From positions 1 to 64,000 of the forward strand of contig NZ_FOWX01000005.1 of assembly GCF_900115555.1 (NCBI RefSeq): DNA of 64,000 nucleotides, written 5' to 3'. The notes under the pieces are model-generated. The model saw only the letters and a program-made list of their open reading frames with translations, was not told the DNA's origin and ran no database searches. The translations under genes were made by a program, and so were the position numbers. This DNA is from Pseudomonas borbori. GTDB taxonomy: Bacteria; Pseudomonadota; Gammaproteobacteria; Pseudomonadales; Pseudomonadaceae. Shown piece after piece: positions 9,627-18,680 of this stretch (within the stretch, counting starts at the first letter, position 1; each line of letters starts with the position of its first letter).

Positions 9627-10515
9627 GCAGGGTTACAGTTTTTTTCGGCCATAGTTGCGCCAGCAGCATGCCGGTGAGCATCAGTGCGCAGCCGAAATAA
9701 CCACGTAGTTGCAGCGCTTCGCCCAGTAGCCAGGCGCCTGCAATGGCGGCGAACACGGCTTCCAGCGAGAGGATGATCGCGGCATGCGAGGCGATCGCAT
9801 GCTTTTGCGCCACAACCTGCAGGGTAAAGCCGATTGCCACGCCGAACAGACCGCCATACAGAATCGCCGGCCCGGCGGCGATGATCGCGTTGAGGCGGAT
9901 GTCCTCGAAGATCAGCGCCAGCAGCAGGCTGATCAGCGCGCAGGTGGCGAATTGCACCACGGCCAGACGCAAAGGGTCATGACGTCTGGCGAAAACCCCC
10001 ACCAGCAGCACATGCACGGCCCAGATCACGGCTCCGGCCAATTGCAGCCAGTCGCCGGCGGCGACCTGAAAGCCTTCGCCGACGCTGAGCAGGAACATGC
10101 CGAGCACCGCCAGCGAGGCGCCCAGCCAGATGCCCAGCCCCGTCTTGTGGCCGAGCAGCAGGCCGAGCAGGGGCACGATGATCACGTACAGGCCGGTGAT
10201 GAATCCGGCGTTGGTGACACTGGTGAAGAGCAAGCCGACCTGCTGCAGGTTGATCCCCAGGGCCAGCGCCACGCCCATCAGGCCGCCACCCAGCAGCAGA
10301 TGGCGGTTCAGCGGCGCGGTCGGCGTGCTGTGCGCGCGGCGCTCGAGTAGCGGTAGCAGGGGCAGCAGGATCAATAGCGCCAGGGCAAAACGCAGGCCGC
10401 TATAGAGGAATGGGCCGATCGAGTCCATGCCCAGGCGCTGAGCGACGAAGGCCGAGCCCCAGATCATCGCCGTCAGCAGCATCAAGAGGTCGGCGCGCAG
10501 AGCCTGGCTTCGCAT
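9562..10515 (-). CDS. EamA-type DMT superfamily transporter
   Basis: A 317-aa membrane protein with two EamA repeats and about ten predicted transmembrane helices (first: DLLMLLTAMIWGSAFVAQRLG). The conserved opening W-G-S-A-F is typical of drug/metabolite exporters of the RhaT/YdcZ/EamA group. The substrate cannot be read from sequence. The start at 10515 (MRSQALRADLL) is preferred over a longer frame at 10614, whose extra residues do not look like coding sequence. The C-terminus carries a ~20-residue charged tail that overlaps the end of tapT by 65 bases, unusually long for convergent genes. Confidence 0.8.
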   Translation of the reverse strand: MRSQALRADLLMLLTAMIWGSAFVAQRLGMDSIGPFLYSGLRFALALLILLPLLPLLERRAHSTPTAPLNRHLLLGGGLMGVALALGINLQQVGLLFTSVTNAGFITGLYVIIVPLLGLLLGHKTGLGIWLGASLAVLGMFLLSVGEGFQVAAGDWLQLAGAVIWAVHVLLVGVFARRHDPLRLAVVQFATCALISLLLALIFEDIRLNAIIAAGPAILYGGLFGVAIGFTLQVVAQKHAIASHAAIILSLEAVFAAIAGAWLLGEALQLRGYFGCALMLTGMLLAQLWPKKTVTLLTETAAGADAGRRPDQPRVEL

Positions 10516-10718
10516 AAAATAGCCTCGTTGGGCAAAAGTGCAGACTGTGACGTAAAGCAACGCGCTTGACCACTCCATGATCGCTCGGCATGCTGGACGC
10601 CGCCTTAGGCGCATTTGCGATTGCCCGTGTACTATGCGTGGCTCAATCGAGCGGTCTGTCGCGTTTCACCCGGCACGCCTGCGCCAGCGGTACTCACATA
10701 ACAAGAACAGGACCTGCA

Positions 10719-11369
10719 ATGGCCGCTTATGAAATCCTGATTGCCGACGATCATCCGCTCTTTCGCAGTGCGCTGCAGCAGGCTCTGACCCTGGGACTTG
10801 GCCCGCAGGTACGGCTGGTGGAGGCTGCCAGCATCGCCGAGTTGGAAACCTGCCTGGCGGCAAAAGCAGATTGGGATCTGGTTTTGCTCGACCTCAACAT
10901 GCCCGGTGCCTATGGCTTTTCCGGTCTGGCGCTGCTGCGTGGGCAATACCCGCAGGTGCCGGTGGTGATGGTCTCGGCGCAGGAAGAGGCGGCCGTGGTG
11001 GCGCGGGCACGCGAATTCGGCGCGAGTGGTTTCATTCCCAAGTCCAGCTCCCTGGAGAGCATCCAGCAAGCGGTGCAAGTGGTACTCGATGGCGATACCT
11101 GGTGGCCACAGCAAACTGAGGAGGCCGCTCAGGTCTCTGCCGAGGCCAAAGCCGCCAGCGCCGGGCTGGCCAGTCTGACCCCGCAGCAGTTTCGCGTGCT
11201 GACCATGGTCTGCGACGGCCTGCTGAACAAGCAGATCGCCTACGAGTTGAGCGTTTCCGAGGCCACGGTAAAGGCGCATGTCACGGCGATTTTCCGCAAG
11301 CTCGGCGTGCGTACCCGCACCCAGGCGGCCCTGCTGTTGCAGCAGATGGAATCGATTCCGAGCAGTTGA
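10719..11369 (+). CDS. NarL/FixJ-type response regulator (ErdR-like)
   Basis: A 216-aa two-domain regulator. The N-terminal receiver has the acidic pair in ILIADDHPLF and the phosphoacceptor Asp at residue 58 (LVLLDLNMPG). The C-terminal LuxR-type HTH (LTPQQFRVLTMVCDGLLNKQIA, then LSVSEATVKAHVTAIFRKLGV) binds DNA. The start at 10719 has an AGGAC SD. Sequence and its position just upstream of dgkA match the Pseudomonas ErdR regulator of ethanol and acetate metabolism, but the symbol is left blank because that identity is from memory. No sensor kinase gene is adjacent. Confidence 0.85.
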   Translation: MAAYEILIADDHPLFRSALQQALTLGLGPQVRLVEAASIAELETCLAAKADWDLVLLDLNMPGAYGFSGLALLRGQYPQVPVVMVSAQEEAAVVARAREFGASGFIPKSSSLESIQQAVQVVLDGDTWWPQQTEEAAQVSAEAKAASAGLASLTPQQFRVLTMVCDGLLNKQIAYELSVSEATVKAHVTAIFRKLGVRTRTQAALLLQQMESIPSS

Positions 11370-11489
11370 GTGGGTTGTCGAGGCGAGTCGCCCTGATCCT
11401 CAGGTGCAGGCCGGTTTGTTGGTGCAGGTCTATAGTTCTCCTGCCAACCGGCTTTTTACACTCCGGGCAACTTCTTGGGCAGCTTTCTC

Positions 11490-11855
11490 ATGTCGCCATT
11501 CAAGGGCCAGACGGGCCTCAAGCGTATCGTCAATGCAGCAGGCTATTCGCTAGCGGGTTTGCGCGTCGCGATTGCCGGCGAAGCCGCCTTCCGTCAGTTG
11601 ATGCTGCTCAATCTGGTGTTGATTCCCCTGGCATTTTACAGCGACGTCAGCCGGGGTGAGCGCGCCCTGATGGTTGGGGTCTGTCTGTTGGCGTTGATCG
11701 TCGAGTTGCTCAACTCGGCGCTGGAAGCGGCGGTCGATCGTATCTCCCTGGAGGTGCACCCCTTGTCGAAAAACGCCAAAGACATGGGCAGTGCTGCACA
11801 ATTCATGTCCTTGACGCTGATCGCCAGTGTCTGGACGGTGATCCTGTTAGGCTGA
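11490..11855 (+). CDS. dgkA: diacylglycerol kinase
   Basis: A 121-aa integral membrane enzyme with three predicted helices and the family signature ELLNSALEAAVDRIS followed by HPLSKNAKDMGSAA. It phosphorylates diacylglycerol released by membrane-derived oligosaccharide or lipid turnover to phosphatidic acid in the inner membrane, using ATP. Length equals that of E. coli DgkA. The ATG at 11490 (MSPFKGQTGLKR) is chosen over a TTG at 11475, giving the typical N-terminus. Confidence 0.92.
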   Translation: MSPFKGQTGLKRIVNAAGYSLAGLRVAIAGEAAFRQLMLLNLVLIPLAFYSDVSRGERALMVGVCLLALIVELLNSALEAAVDRISLEVHPLSKNAKDMGSAAQFMSLTLIASVWTVILLG

Positions 11856-11875
11856 TGACGCGCCGGCAAAGGCGC

Positions 11876-12802
11876 TCAGGCAATGTTCGGCAGCACTATT
11901 TCATCGCTGCGCCTGACCCCGGCAGTCAGCGCCTGGCATAACTCGATGAACTCGCGCATGGCGGCGGTCTGGTACTTCTGTTTGTGCCAGATAAAGTAGA
12001 ACTGCCGGCGCAGATCCAGCTCGGGCGTTTCCACGGCCACCAGGCTGCCGCGGCGGAATGCATCGCGCAGGGCCAGGCGCGAGATGCAGCCAATGCCCAG
12101 GCCCGACTCCACCGCACGCTTGATCGCCTCGGTATGTTCCAGCTCCAGGCGGATATTCAGCGAGCGCGGGTGATGGCGCATCGCCTGGTCGAAGGTCAGG
12201 CGGGTGCCCGAGCCCTGTTCACGAAGGATCCAGGCTTCCCGGGTCAATTCCTCCAGGCTGGCTTCGCCGCGTTTGGCCAGGGCATGTTGCGGTGCGCAGA
12301 ACACCACCAGTTCATCCTCGACCCAGGGCTGCACCTCGATGTCCGGCTGCTGGCAGTCGCCCTCGATCAGGCCGATGTCCAGTTCATAGTGGGCAATCTG
12401 TTGCACCACATGCGCGGTGTTGTGCACCTGTAGCTGCACCCGGCATTCCGGGTGGCGCTGCATGAAGCTGCCGATCAGCAGGGTGGCCAGGTAATTGCCC
12501 ACCGTCAGGGTGGCGCCCACGTTCAGCGAGCCGAAGCCGCTCTTGCCGCCCAGCAAACGCTCGATCTCCTTGGCCTGATCGAGCAGGGCCACCGCCTGCG
12601 GCAATAATTGCGTGCCCAGGGCATTGAGAATCAGGCGCTTGCCGGCACGGTCGAACAGTTGGCAGTCGGATTGGCGCTCCAGCTCGCTCAGCGAGGTGCT
12701 GGTGGCTGACTGGGACAGGGCCAGCGAGTCGGCTGCACGCGAGACGTTGCCCTGCTGGGCGACGGCAACGAAAATCTGGAGTTGCCTGAGGGTGAATCGC
12801 AT
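11876..12802 (-). CDS. finR: LysR-type regulator FinR
   Basis: A 308-aa LysR-family regulator: an N-terminal winged HTH (LRQLQIFVAVAQQGNVSRAA, then SLALSQSATSTSLSELE) and a C-terminal type 2 periplasmic-binding-like effector domain. It is divergent from fpr with a 107-base AT-rich gap, the arrangement of FinR and Fpr in pseudomonads, where FinR activates fpr under superoxide or other redox stress. No effector Cys pattern like OxyR is evident. Confidence 0.85.
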   Translation of the reverse strand: MRFTLRQLQIFVAVAQQGNVSRAADSLALSQSATSTSLSELERQSDCQLFDRAGKRLILNALGTQLLPQAVALLDQAKEIERLLGGKSGFGSLNVGATLTVGNYLATLLIGSFMQRHPECRVQLQVHNTAHVVQQIAHYELDIGLIEGDCQQPDIEVQPWVEDELVVFCAPQHALAKRGEASLEELTREAWILREQGSGTRLTFDQAMRHHPRSLNIRLELEHTEAIKRAVESGLGIGCISRLALRDAFRRGSLVAVETPELDLRRQFYFIWHKQKYQTAAMREFIELCQALTAGVRRSDEIVLPNIA

Positions 12803-12909
12803 ATCTATATAACCTATAATCTATATCGTAATTATCCGCTTAACAGATATTCTGGCCGCGTCTAGAATCCGCTGCAACTGCAATAGCCTGTGATTCTTGA
12901 GGAACAAGC
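12803..12909. promoter_or_regulatory. finR/fpr divergent promoter region
   Basis: A 107-base gap, much more AT-rich than its surroundings, with repeated CTATAT elements (ATATCTATATAACCTATAAT near 12803) expected to include the LysR binding site and -10 elements. An AGGAA SD precedes the fpr start. Confidence 0.6.
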
Positions 12910-13689
12910 ATGAGCAACCTGAACGTCGAGCGTGTACTCAGTGTTCATCACTGGAACGACACCCTATTCAGCTTCAAGACTACCCGCGATCCGGGCTTGC
13001 GCTTCGAGAATGGCCAGTTCGTGATGATCGGCCTGCAGCAGGACAACGGCCGGCCGCTGATGCGCGCCTATTCCATCGCCAGCCCTAACTACGAAGAACA
13101 CCTGGAGTTCTTCAGCATCAAGGTTCAGGACGGCCCACTGACTTCGCAGTTGCAGCATCTCAAGCCCGGCGATGAACTGGTGGTCAGCCGCAAGCCCACC
13201 GGCACCCTGGTGCTCGACGACCTGTTGCCCGGCAAGCACCTGTACCTGCTCAGTACCGGCACTGGCCTGGCGCCTTTCATGAGCGTGATCCAGGACCCGG
13301 AAACCTACGAGCGCTATGAAAAAATCGTGCTGGTGCATGGCGTGCGTTACGTCAACGAGGTGGCCTATCGCGAGTTCATCACCGAGCACCTGCCGCAGAA
13401 CGAATACTTCGGCGATGCCTTGCGGGACAAGCTGATCTACTACCCGACCGTGACCCGCGAAGAGTTCGAGAACCAGGGGCGCCTGACCGACCTGATGCGC
13501 AGCGGCAAACTGTTCCGCGACATCGGCCTGCCGCCGATCAATCCCCAGGACGACCGCGCGATGATCTGCGGCAGCCCGAGCATGCTCGACGAGACCGCCG
13601 CCGTGCTCGACAGCTTCGGCTTGAAGATCTCCCCGCGCATGGGCGAACCGGGCGATTACCTGATCGAGCGCGCCTTCGTCGAGAAGTAG
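12910..13689 (+). CDS. fpr: ferredoxin--NADP+ reductase
   Basis: A 259-aa FAD flavoprotein that moves electrons between NADPH and ferredoxin or flavodoxin. The FAD-binding motif RAYS is at 52-55 (MRAYSIASPNYEEH); the NADP domain has STGTGLAPFMSVI and the CGSPSM loop. The C-terminus ends FVEK, as in bacterial subclass enzymes. It helps repair Fe-S clusters and reduce ferredoxin. It is divergent from finR, its likely activator, and is followed by a strong terminator. Confidence 0.95.
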   Translation: MSNLNVERVLSVHHWNDTLFSFKTTRDPGLRFENGQFVMIGLQQDNGRPLMRAYSIASPNYEEHLEFFSIKVQDGPLTSQLQHLKPGDELVVSRKPTGTLVLDDLLPGKHLYLLSTGTGLAPFMSVIQDPETYERYEKIVLVHGVRYVNEVAYREFITEHLPQNEYFGDALRDKLIYYPTVTREEFENQGRLTDLMRSGKLFRDIGLPPINPQDDRAMICGSPSMLDETAAVLDSFGLKISPRMGEPGDYLIERAFVEK

Positions 13690-13726
13690 GCTCAAGGTTG
13701 TGATACAGCGGCTCGCTGCAGACGCA

Positions 13727-13762
13727 ATGCCGTTCACTTGCTCGGGTGAACGGCATTTTTTC
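13727..13762 (+). terminator. Rho-independent terminator after fpr
   Basis: An 11-bp perfect stem (ATGCCGTTCAC with GTGAACGGCAT), 8-base loop and a run of six T, 37 bases past the fpr stop. Confidence 0.9.
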
Positions 13763-13810
13763 TTGCTGGGAACTCTGCTCGGCGCCTGAATCCAGTCACG
13801 CCGGGATCGA

Positions 13811-15190
13811 TCATTGCGCAGGCTCAGCCCGGGGCGGCTCTCGCGTGATCTGGAAGCGGTTGCCGCCGCTTCTCTTCGCAATATACATCGCGTAGTCGGC
13901 ATGATTGAGCAACTGTTGCGCATCATTACCATGCTGCGGATAGAACGCCACGCCGATACTCGGCAGAACCACATGCGCCTGATCATTCAGCTCGAAGGGT
14001 TGGTTGAGCGTCACGCGGATCTTCTCGGCGACCAGCAAGACGTGATCCGGCGAGTGGAAGTCTTCGAGCAGTACCACGAATTCGTCGCCGCCCAGGCGTG
14101 CGACCGTGTCCGATTCGCGAACGCATTGTCTGAGGCGATGGGCAACCATCTGCAGTAGCAGGTCGCCAATGGTATGGCCGAAGGTATCGTTGACCTGTTT
14201 GAACTTGTCCAGATCGAGAAACAGCAGGGACAGTTGCGTTTGCTCCCGGCGTGCCCTGGTCAGTGCGGTGTGCAAACGGTCGTGCAGCAGTGCGCGGTTA
14301 GGCAGCTGGGTCAGTTGGTCGTATTGGGCCATGAACTGCAAACGACTGAGCATCTGCTGGCGCTCGATGGCTGCCGCCACCTGGGTCGAGACGAACTGCA
14401 GCAGTTCTTTGTCCTTGTCGGTGTAACGTGCACCGTGGGTATAGCTCTGGACTACCAAGGCGCCAATGGTGCCGTTGTGCGAGGTGAGTGGTACGCCCAG
14501 CCAGTACAGTGAGGCGCAGTCGATCGCCTGCACATGCTCGGGCAGTGCCGTCAGGGTTTCTGGCGAACGCAGCAAGGTCTGCCCGGTGCGGATGATTTCG
14601 GCGCTGAGGGTGGGTGCATCGCGCTTGTGCGGAGCCGGTGCCTGATGGCGCTCATCGATGTGGTAGGGAAAGCTCAGCTGATCGTTCTGCTCGTCGTAAA
14701 GGGCCACCGAGAAGTTGATGGCCGGCAACAGTTCGCCGACGATCGAGTGTACTTTCTCGAACAGACCGGGCAGATCCTTGGCCAGGTGCGCCGCCTCGGA
14801 AATGGCATAGAGCGCCGTTTGCATGGTCTCGCTGCGTTTGCGTTCGCTGATGTCATGGGCCACGGCAATCCGCAGTTGATCGTCCTCCGACCAGCGCGCC
14901 GACCACATGATGTGAACGAGCTGCCCATCCTTGCGCACATAGCGATTTTCAAAGCTGGGTTTGCTGGTCCCCGCCATGATCTCGTTGGCCGCCTGCAGGG
15001 TTCTGGCGCGATCTTCCGGCAATACCAGCTCGATCATGGGCCTGCCGACCATCTCCTCGGCCGTATAACCGAAGATCCGCTCACAGGCCGCACTGACAAA
15101 AACGAAGCGTCCTTCCTTGTCGACCACGCAGATGGCATCGAGCAGAAGGTCGACCAGGTTGCCTGATGGCACGTAAGGTTGTTTTTTCAT
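13811..15190 (-). CDS. PAS-GAF-GGDEF diguanylate cyclase
   Basis: A 459-aa soluble protein: a PAS domain (~10-115: LLLDAICVVDKEGRFVFVSA) with a PAC tail (AVAHDISERKR), a GAF domain (~125-280) and a GGDEF domain (~300-450). The active-site loop RLGGDEFVVLLED is intact and an I-site RxxD (RESD) sits five residues before it, so it should make c-di-GMP with product inhibition. PAS and GAF suggest sensing of small ligands or redox state in the cytoplasm. No EAL domain. It is convergent with fpr, with no obvious operon partner. Confidence 0.9.
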   Translation of the reverse strand: MKKQPYVPSGNLVDLLLDAICVVDKEGRFVFVSAACERIFGYTAEEMVGRPMIELVLPEDRARTLQAANEIMAGTSKPSFENRYVRKDGQLVHIMWSARWSEDDQLRIAVAHDISERKRSETMQTALYAISEAAHLAKDLPGLFEKVHSIVGELLPAINFSVALYDEQNDQLSFPYHIDERHQAPAPHKRDAPTLSAEIIRTGQTLLRSPETLTALPEHVQAIDCASLYWLGVPLTSHNGTIGALVVQSYTHGARYTDKDKELLQFVSTQVAAAIERQQMLSRLQFMAQYDQLTQLPNRALLHDRLHTALTRARREQTQLSLLFLDLDKFKQVNDTFGHTIGDLLLQMVAHRLRQCVRESDTVARLGGDEFVVLLEDFHSPDHVLLVAEKIRVTLNQPFELNDQAHVVLPSIGVAFYPQHGNDAQQLLNHADYAMYIAKRSGGNRFQITREPPRAEPAQ

Positions 15191-15370
15191 AAGGTAGATT
15201 ATGGATTCTCGGGATCAGCCATGATCTGCAGAAGACTGTGGCGAGAGCGTGACGATGTACCGAAATGTGCTGCCCACGAGTCAACTCTAGCCGCAGCCCA
15301 GACGCTGCGGAAGCAATACTTCAATCAAAATGTGTAGTGGCTTGGTGCAGGCTGGAGATTTGCCCCTGGC

Positions 15371-16066
15371 TCAACAGGTCATCACCACTTCCAGCACGCA
15401 GATCCTGCCCGCTTCGGGGTAGTGCCAGCGCACATCGACATCCCACAAGCGCGCGCCGTAGCGCCGCTCGGGTGGCGGTATCTGATAGGCCGGGCGCGGA
15501 TCCTGGGCCAGGCATTGCTCGATCAACTCGGTCAGCGGCTGGTCCAGGCGCAGGCCGTGGCTGCGCGCCTGGCCGAGGGCCGCGTCCAGCCACTGCACCT
15601 CGATCAACGGCGGGGCGGCCTCGGCGATGCGGTTACAGGCGCCTGCGACGCTGTCGGCATAGGGCACATAGGGCTTGATATCCAGCACCGGGGTGCCGTC
15701 GAGCAAGTCGATCCCCGACAGCCAGAGTCTGCCCGGCTCGACCCTGTCCAGCGTGACCACCGATTGACCGATGCCGTTGGGGCGGTGAGTGGCGCGGCTG
15801 GCGAAGACCCCCAGCGATTTATTCCCGCCCAGACGCGGTGGGCGCACCTTCAGGCGTGGCTGGTCTTGCAGTGCCTGGTGAAACACAAACAGCAGCCAGA
15901 CGTGGCTGACCTGCTCCAGGCCCTGCACCGCCTCTCCGGTATCGAAGGGGGCGATTAGTTCCAGCACGCCGCGGGCAGCCGGTGCCAACTGTGGCTGACG
16001 GGGAATAGCGAACTTCTCCTTGAAGCAGGAGCGGACGAAGCCGATGGGTGAGACGGAATAGGACAT
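15371..16066 (-). CDS. trmO: tRNA (t6A37) N6-methyltransferase TrmO
   Basis: A 231-aa TsaA/YaeB/TrmO family protein (E. coli TrmO is of similar size). Conserved segments include SPIGFVRSCFKEKFAIPRQP, HVWLLFVFH, RPPRLGGNKSLGVFASRATHRPNGIGQS and GIDLLDGTPVLDIKPYVPYADS. TrmO uses SAM to methylate the N6 of threonylcarbamoyl-adenosine-37 in tRNA-Thr, giving m6t6A. Stand-alone gene on the minus strand. Confidence 0.9.
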   Translation of the reverse strand: MSYSVSPIGFVRSCFKEKFAIPRQPQLAPAARGVLELIAPFDTGEAVQGLEQVSHVWLLFVFHQALQDQPRLKVRPPRLGGNKSLGVFASRATHRPNGIGQSVVTLDRVEPGRLWLSGIDLLDGTPVLDIKPYVPYADSVAGACNRIAEAAPPLIEVQWLDAALGQARSHGLRLDQPLTELIEQCLAQDPRPAYQIPPPERRYGARLWDVDVRWHYPEAGRICVLEVVMTC

Positions 16067-16169
16067 GGGAGCGGTCGTCGGCGGCGGGAACTCATCTTAC
16101 CTGCATTGCGCGGCGCACTTAAGCAGTCCTGGTGCGGTCTCGGAATTACTGTTTCGCTGACACCGGCGC

Positions 16170-16224
16170 GTAGGGTGCGCCGTGCGCACCAGGCATCCGG
16201 TTGCCAGACGTGTGCGCGCCCTAC
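16170..16224. repeat. dispersed palindromic repeat (GTAGGGTGCGC type)
   Basis: GTAGGGTGCGC at 16170-16180 is answered by GCGCGCCCTAC ending at 16224, with an inner CGTGCGCACC arm. It fills the gap between trmO and the DUF2182 gene and resembles the short dispersed repeats of many pseudomonads. Confidence 0.5.
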
Positions 16225-16225
16225 A

Positions 16226-17035
16226 CTAGCCCAACAGCAGCCACAGGCCCCAGCCGAGTAGCAGCAAACCGCAGACGCGGCCGAGCCAGAGTCCCTGCGG
16301 CAGGGTTTTCTCCAGCAGGACGAATGCGCCGATCACGGCCACCCAGAGCAGGTTCATCACCCCGACCACGAACAGCAGGCCCATCAGGGCCCAGCAGCAG
16401 CCCAGGCAGTAGGCGCCATGGGCCAGGCCCATACGCCAGCCGCCGAGGACCCCGGGGCGCCAGTAGCCGAGCAGAAAATGCAGCGGCCCGCGACAATGCT
16501 CGAGGCACACCGCCTTGCTCGGCAGCCACTGATAGACGCCCGCGACCAGCAGCAGGCCGGCGCCCAGCGCGGTACTGCTGCTGCGCATCCCCGGACTGAG
16601 CAGGGCGAGCTGCTCGAGCGCCCACTGCAGCGCCGTGGCGCCCAGGGAGAAGCCGGTCCAGACCAGGCCGTAGGCGCTGCAGAACAGCAGCAACGCCAGA
16701 TGCCGCTGCGGGGCCGGCATGCGCTTGCGCAGCATCTGCTGGTAGATCAGCAGCATGGGCAGGGCGCTGGGCAGCATCATGCCGACCATCATCACCGTCC
16801 ACATGGCGAACATCAGCAGCGCATCGGTCAGGCTCCAGGGCATGAGCATGCCGGCCATCGCCGCATCGGCCATGCCGCCGGGCGCGCTCATACTTGCGGC
16901 CATGCGCAGCAACAACAGCCACGCGATGCCGATCAATGCCAGCAGACTAAGCAGCGTCAGCCATTGTTCCTTGCCCAGCGGCCAGTGGGGCAAGCGTTGC
17001 TGCTGGCCGGCGAACTCCTCGGGAAAGCTCGGCAC
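16226..17035 (-). CDS. DUF2182 integral membrane protein
   Basis: A 269-aa membrane protein with roughly seven predicted helices. Metal-ligand candidates lie inside membrane segments: a Met-rich stretch MWTVMMVGMMLPSALPML and the conserved HGAYCLGCCWALM with His and three Cys. DUF2182 proteins are described as predicted metal-binding membrane proteins; the substrate is not known to me. The gene starts 2 bases after the DUF1326 gene, so the two are co-transcribed and probably act together. Confidence 0.8.
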   Translation of the reverse strand: MPSFPEEFAGQQQRLPHWPLGKEQWLTLLSLLALIGIAWLLLLRMAASMSAPGGMADAAMAGMLMPWSLTDALLMFAMWTVMMVGMMLPSALPMLLIYQQMLRKRMPAPQRHLALLLFCSAYGLVWTGFSLGATALQWALEQLALLSPGMRSSSTALGAGLLLVAGVYQWLPSKAVCLEHCRGPLHFLLGYWRPGVLGGWRMGLAHGAYCLGCCWALMGLLFVVGVMNLLWVAVIGAFVLLEKTLPQGLWLGRVCGLLLLGWGLWLLLG

Positions 17036-17037
17036 CT

Positions 17038-17673
17038 TCAGCGCACCACCCCTTGCCCGGTGAAATGCAATCGGGCGAAATGCCCGTGGCTATTCTTGGA
17101 GGCGATCTTGATCGCGCCCTGAGTCTGGTAAGTGCCACTGGCCATTTGCGCTTCGGTGAACTCGAAGCCCTTGGGTAGAATCAGCCGCGCCTCCTGAGGT
17201 TCGCCGGTTACCGGGTTACGAATCGGTTCGCCACTGACCTCGAGTACGCCAGCAATCTGCGTGTGGGCCTCGCGCTTGTCCACGTCCACGCTGAACGCGA
17301 TGGGCACGAATTGCGGCTCAAGCATCTCGCTGATGGTTCCGGCGAATACCGAAAAAACAGTGCTGCCGGGTTCGGTGTCCTCTCCGGAGAGAATGTGCAG
17401 CAGTGCTTCGCGCTGCTCTGGGGTGGCCCTGTCTTCGATGAAAACCTGGCAGCGACCGTTGCCCTCGTGGATGGCGCCGGGCCAGGCAAAGGTGCCGACC
17501 CAGCACAGGCCGTCCAGCTTGACCTCGTTGTAGTGGCCCTGGTCTATCCGCATAGACACCACGGCTTCGCAGTGACCGTTACTGGGGAGGGCGCTGAACT
17601 GACAGGGACAGCCCCAGTTACAGTTGCAGGTGGCAAATTCGGCGCCCTGCATGCGCCAGTCAGCCATGCCCAT
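17038..17673 (-). CDS. DUF1326 domain protein with CxCxxxCxC motif
   Basis: A 211-aa protein without signal peptide. The N-terminus carries a tight Cys cluster ATCNCNWGCPCQF (Cys 16, 18, 22, 24), a plausible metal site, followed by a DUF1326 body (GLCWVGTFAWPGAIHEGNGR, IEDRATPEQREALLHILSG). DUF1326 and DUF2182 genes often occur side by side, as here with a 2-base gap. Function is not established; the Cys cluster and the partner's His/Cys motif suggest metal handling, which is inference. Confidence 0.8.
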   Translation of the reverse strand: MGMADWRMQGAEFATCNCNWGCPCQFSALPSNGHCEAVVSMRIDQGHYNEVKLDGLCWVGTFAWPGAIHEGNGRCQVFIEDRATPEQREALLHILSGEDTEPGSTVFSVFAGTISEMLEPQFVPIAFSVDVDKREAHTQIAGVLEVSGEPIRNPVTGEPQEARLILPKGFEFTEAQMASGTYQTQGAIKIASKNSHGHFARLHFTGQGVVR

Positions 17674-17784
17674 GGCTTTAGCTCCTTGCCGCAGCAGCGG
17701 CTTCAGGTGCGGTTACCCCCAACCAGTAAAGCTAGCAGAGCCATAGGTCAGCGAGCCGCGCGCCAGACCAACGGCCGCGCGGGT

Positions 17785-18555
17785 TCAGAGGTGGAAACCA
17801 CCGTCGATGGGGATGATGGTGCCAGTCATAAAGGCCCCGGCGGTACTCGCCAGGCTGATCGCCAGGGCGGCCATTTCGTCCTCGCGGCCCCAGCGCTGCA
17901 TCGGGATCAGCGCGCAGTCTTCGGCCATGGCCGCCTCATCCTGGGCGATGAACTGGGTCATCTTGCTCGGGAAGCGACCAGGGGCGATTACGTTGACGTT
18001 GATGTGCTGGCCGACCAGTTCGCGGGCGAGCATGCGCGACAGCTGATGCAGGGCAGCCTTGCTCGGGCCGTAGGCGTATGCGTCTTCGCCATGGGAGGTG
18101 ATGCCGGCGACCGAGCCGATATTGATCACTCGTGCCGGGCTCGCCGCATTGCCGGCCTTGCGCAGCAGCGGCAGCAACTGCTGGATGCAGGTGAACACCG
18201 AGGTCACGTTGAGCTGCATGACCTTTTCCCAGCCCTTGGCCGGGTAGCTTTCCAGCGGTGCGCCCCAGGTGGTGCCGGCGTTGTTGACCAGAATATCCAG
18301 GCAGTCGATTTTTTCCGCCAGTTGTGCGGCCAGCGTCTGCACGCCTTCTTCGCTGGCCAAATTGGCGGCCATGCCGTGGCAGGTGCCGAAGGCCGAGAGT
18401 TCGGCGGCGGTCTGCGCGCAGGCCTCGCCGTCGCGGGCGCAGACGTAGACAGTGGCGCCGGCTTCAAGAAAGGCCTTGGCGATCATCTTGCCGATGCCGC
18501 GGGTGCCACCGGTGACCAGGGCGGTGCGGCCCTGCAGGGAGAAATAAGGGTGCAT
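17785..18555 (-). CDS. rhlG: SDR-family oxidoreductase RhlG
   Basis: A 256-aa short-chain dehydrogenase: NADPH-binding GGTRGIG near 16-22, NNAG at 91-94, catalytic Ser148 (NIGSVAG) and Tyr162-x3-Lys166 (YGPSKAA). Length and the unusual N-terminus MHPYFSLQGR match Pseudomonas RhlG, an NADPH-dependent beta-ketoacyl reductase linked to rhamnolipid and polyhydroxyalkanoate precursor formation. No rhlAB genes lie in the window, so the role may be general beta-ketoacyl reduction. Confidence 0.85.
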   Translation of the reverse strand: MHPYFSLQGRTALVTGGTRGIGKMIAKAFLEAGATVYVCARDGEACAQTAAELSAFGTCHGMAANLASEEGVQTLAAQLAEKIDCLDILVNNAGTTWGAPLESYPAKGWEKVMQLNVTSVFTCIQQLLPLLRKAGNAASPARVINIGSVAGITSHGEDAYAYGPSKAALHQLSRMLARELVGQHINVNVIAPGRFPSKMTQFIAQDEAAMAEDCALIPMQRWGREDEMAALAISLASTAGAFMTGTIIPIDGGFHL

Positions 18556-18680
18556 GGCGAATCCTTTTAACGGATGAGTGCCACTACCCTAATCGCCCGA
18601 TTGCCGCCTGGCAGTCATTATTGCGCTTGGAAATACGCCGCCATGCGCCCGGCATTCGCGCAGTTCAGTCGCGCCGCTGA

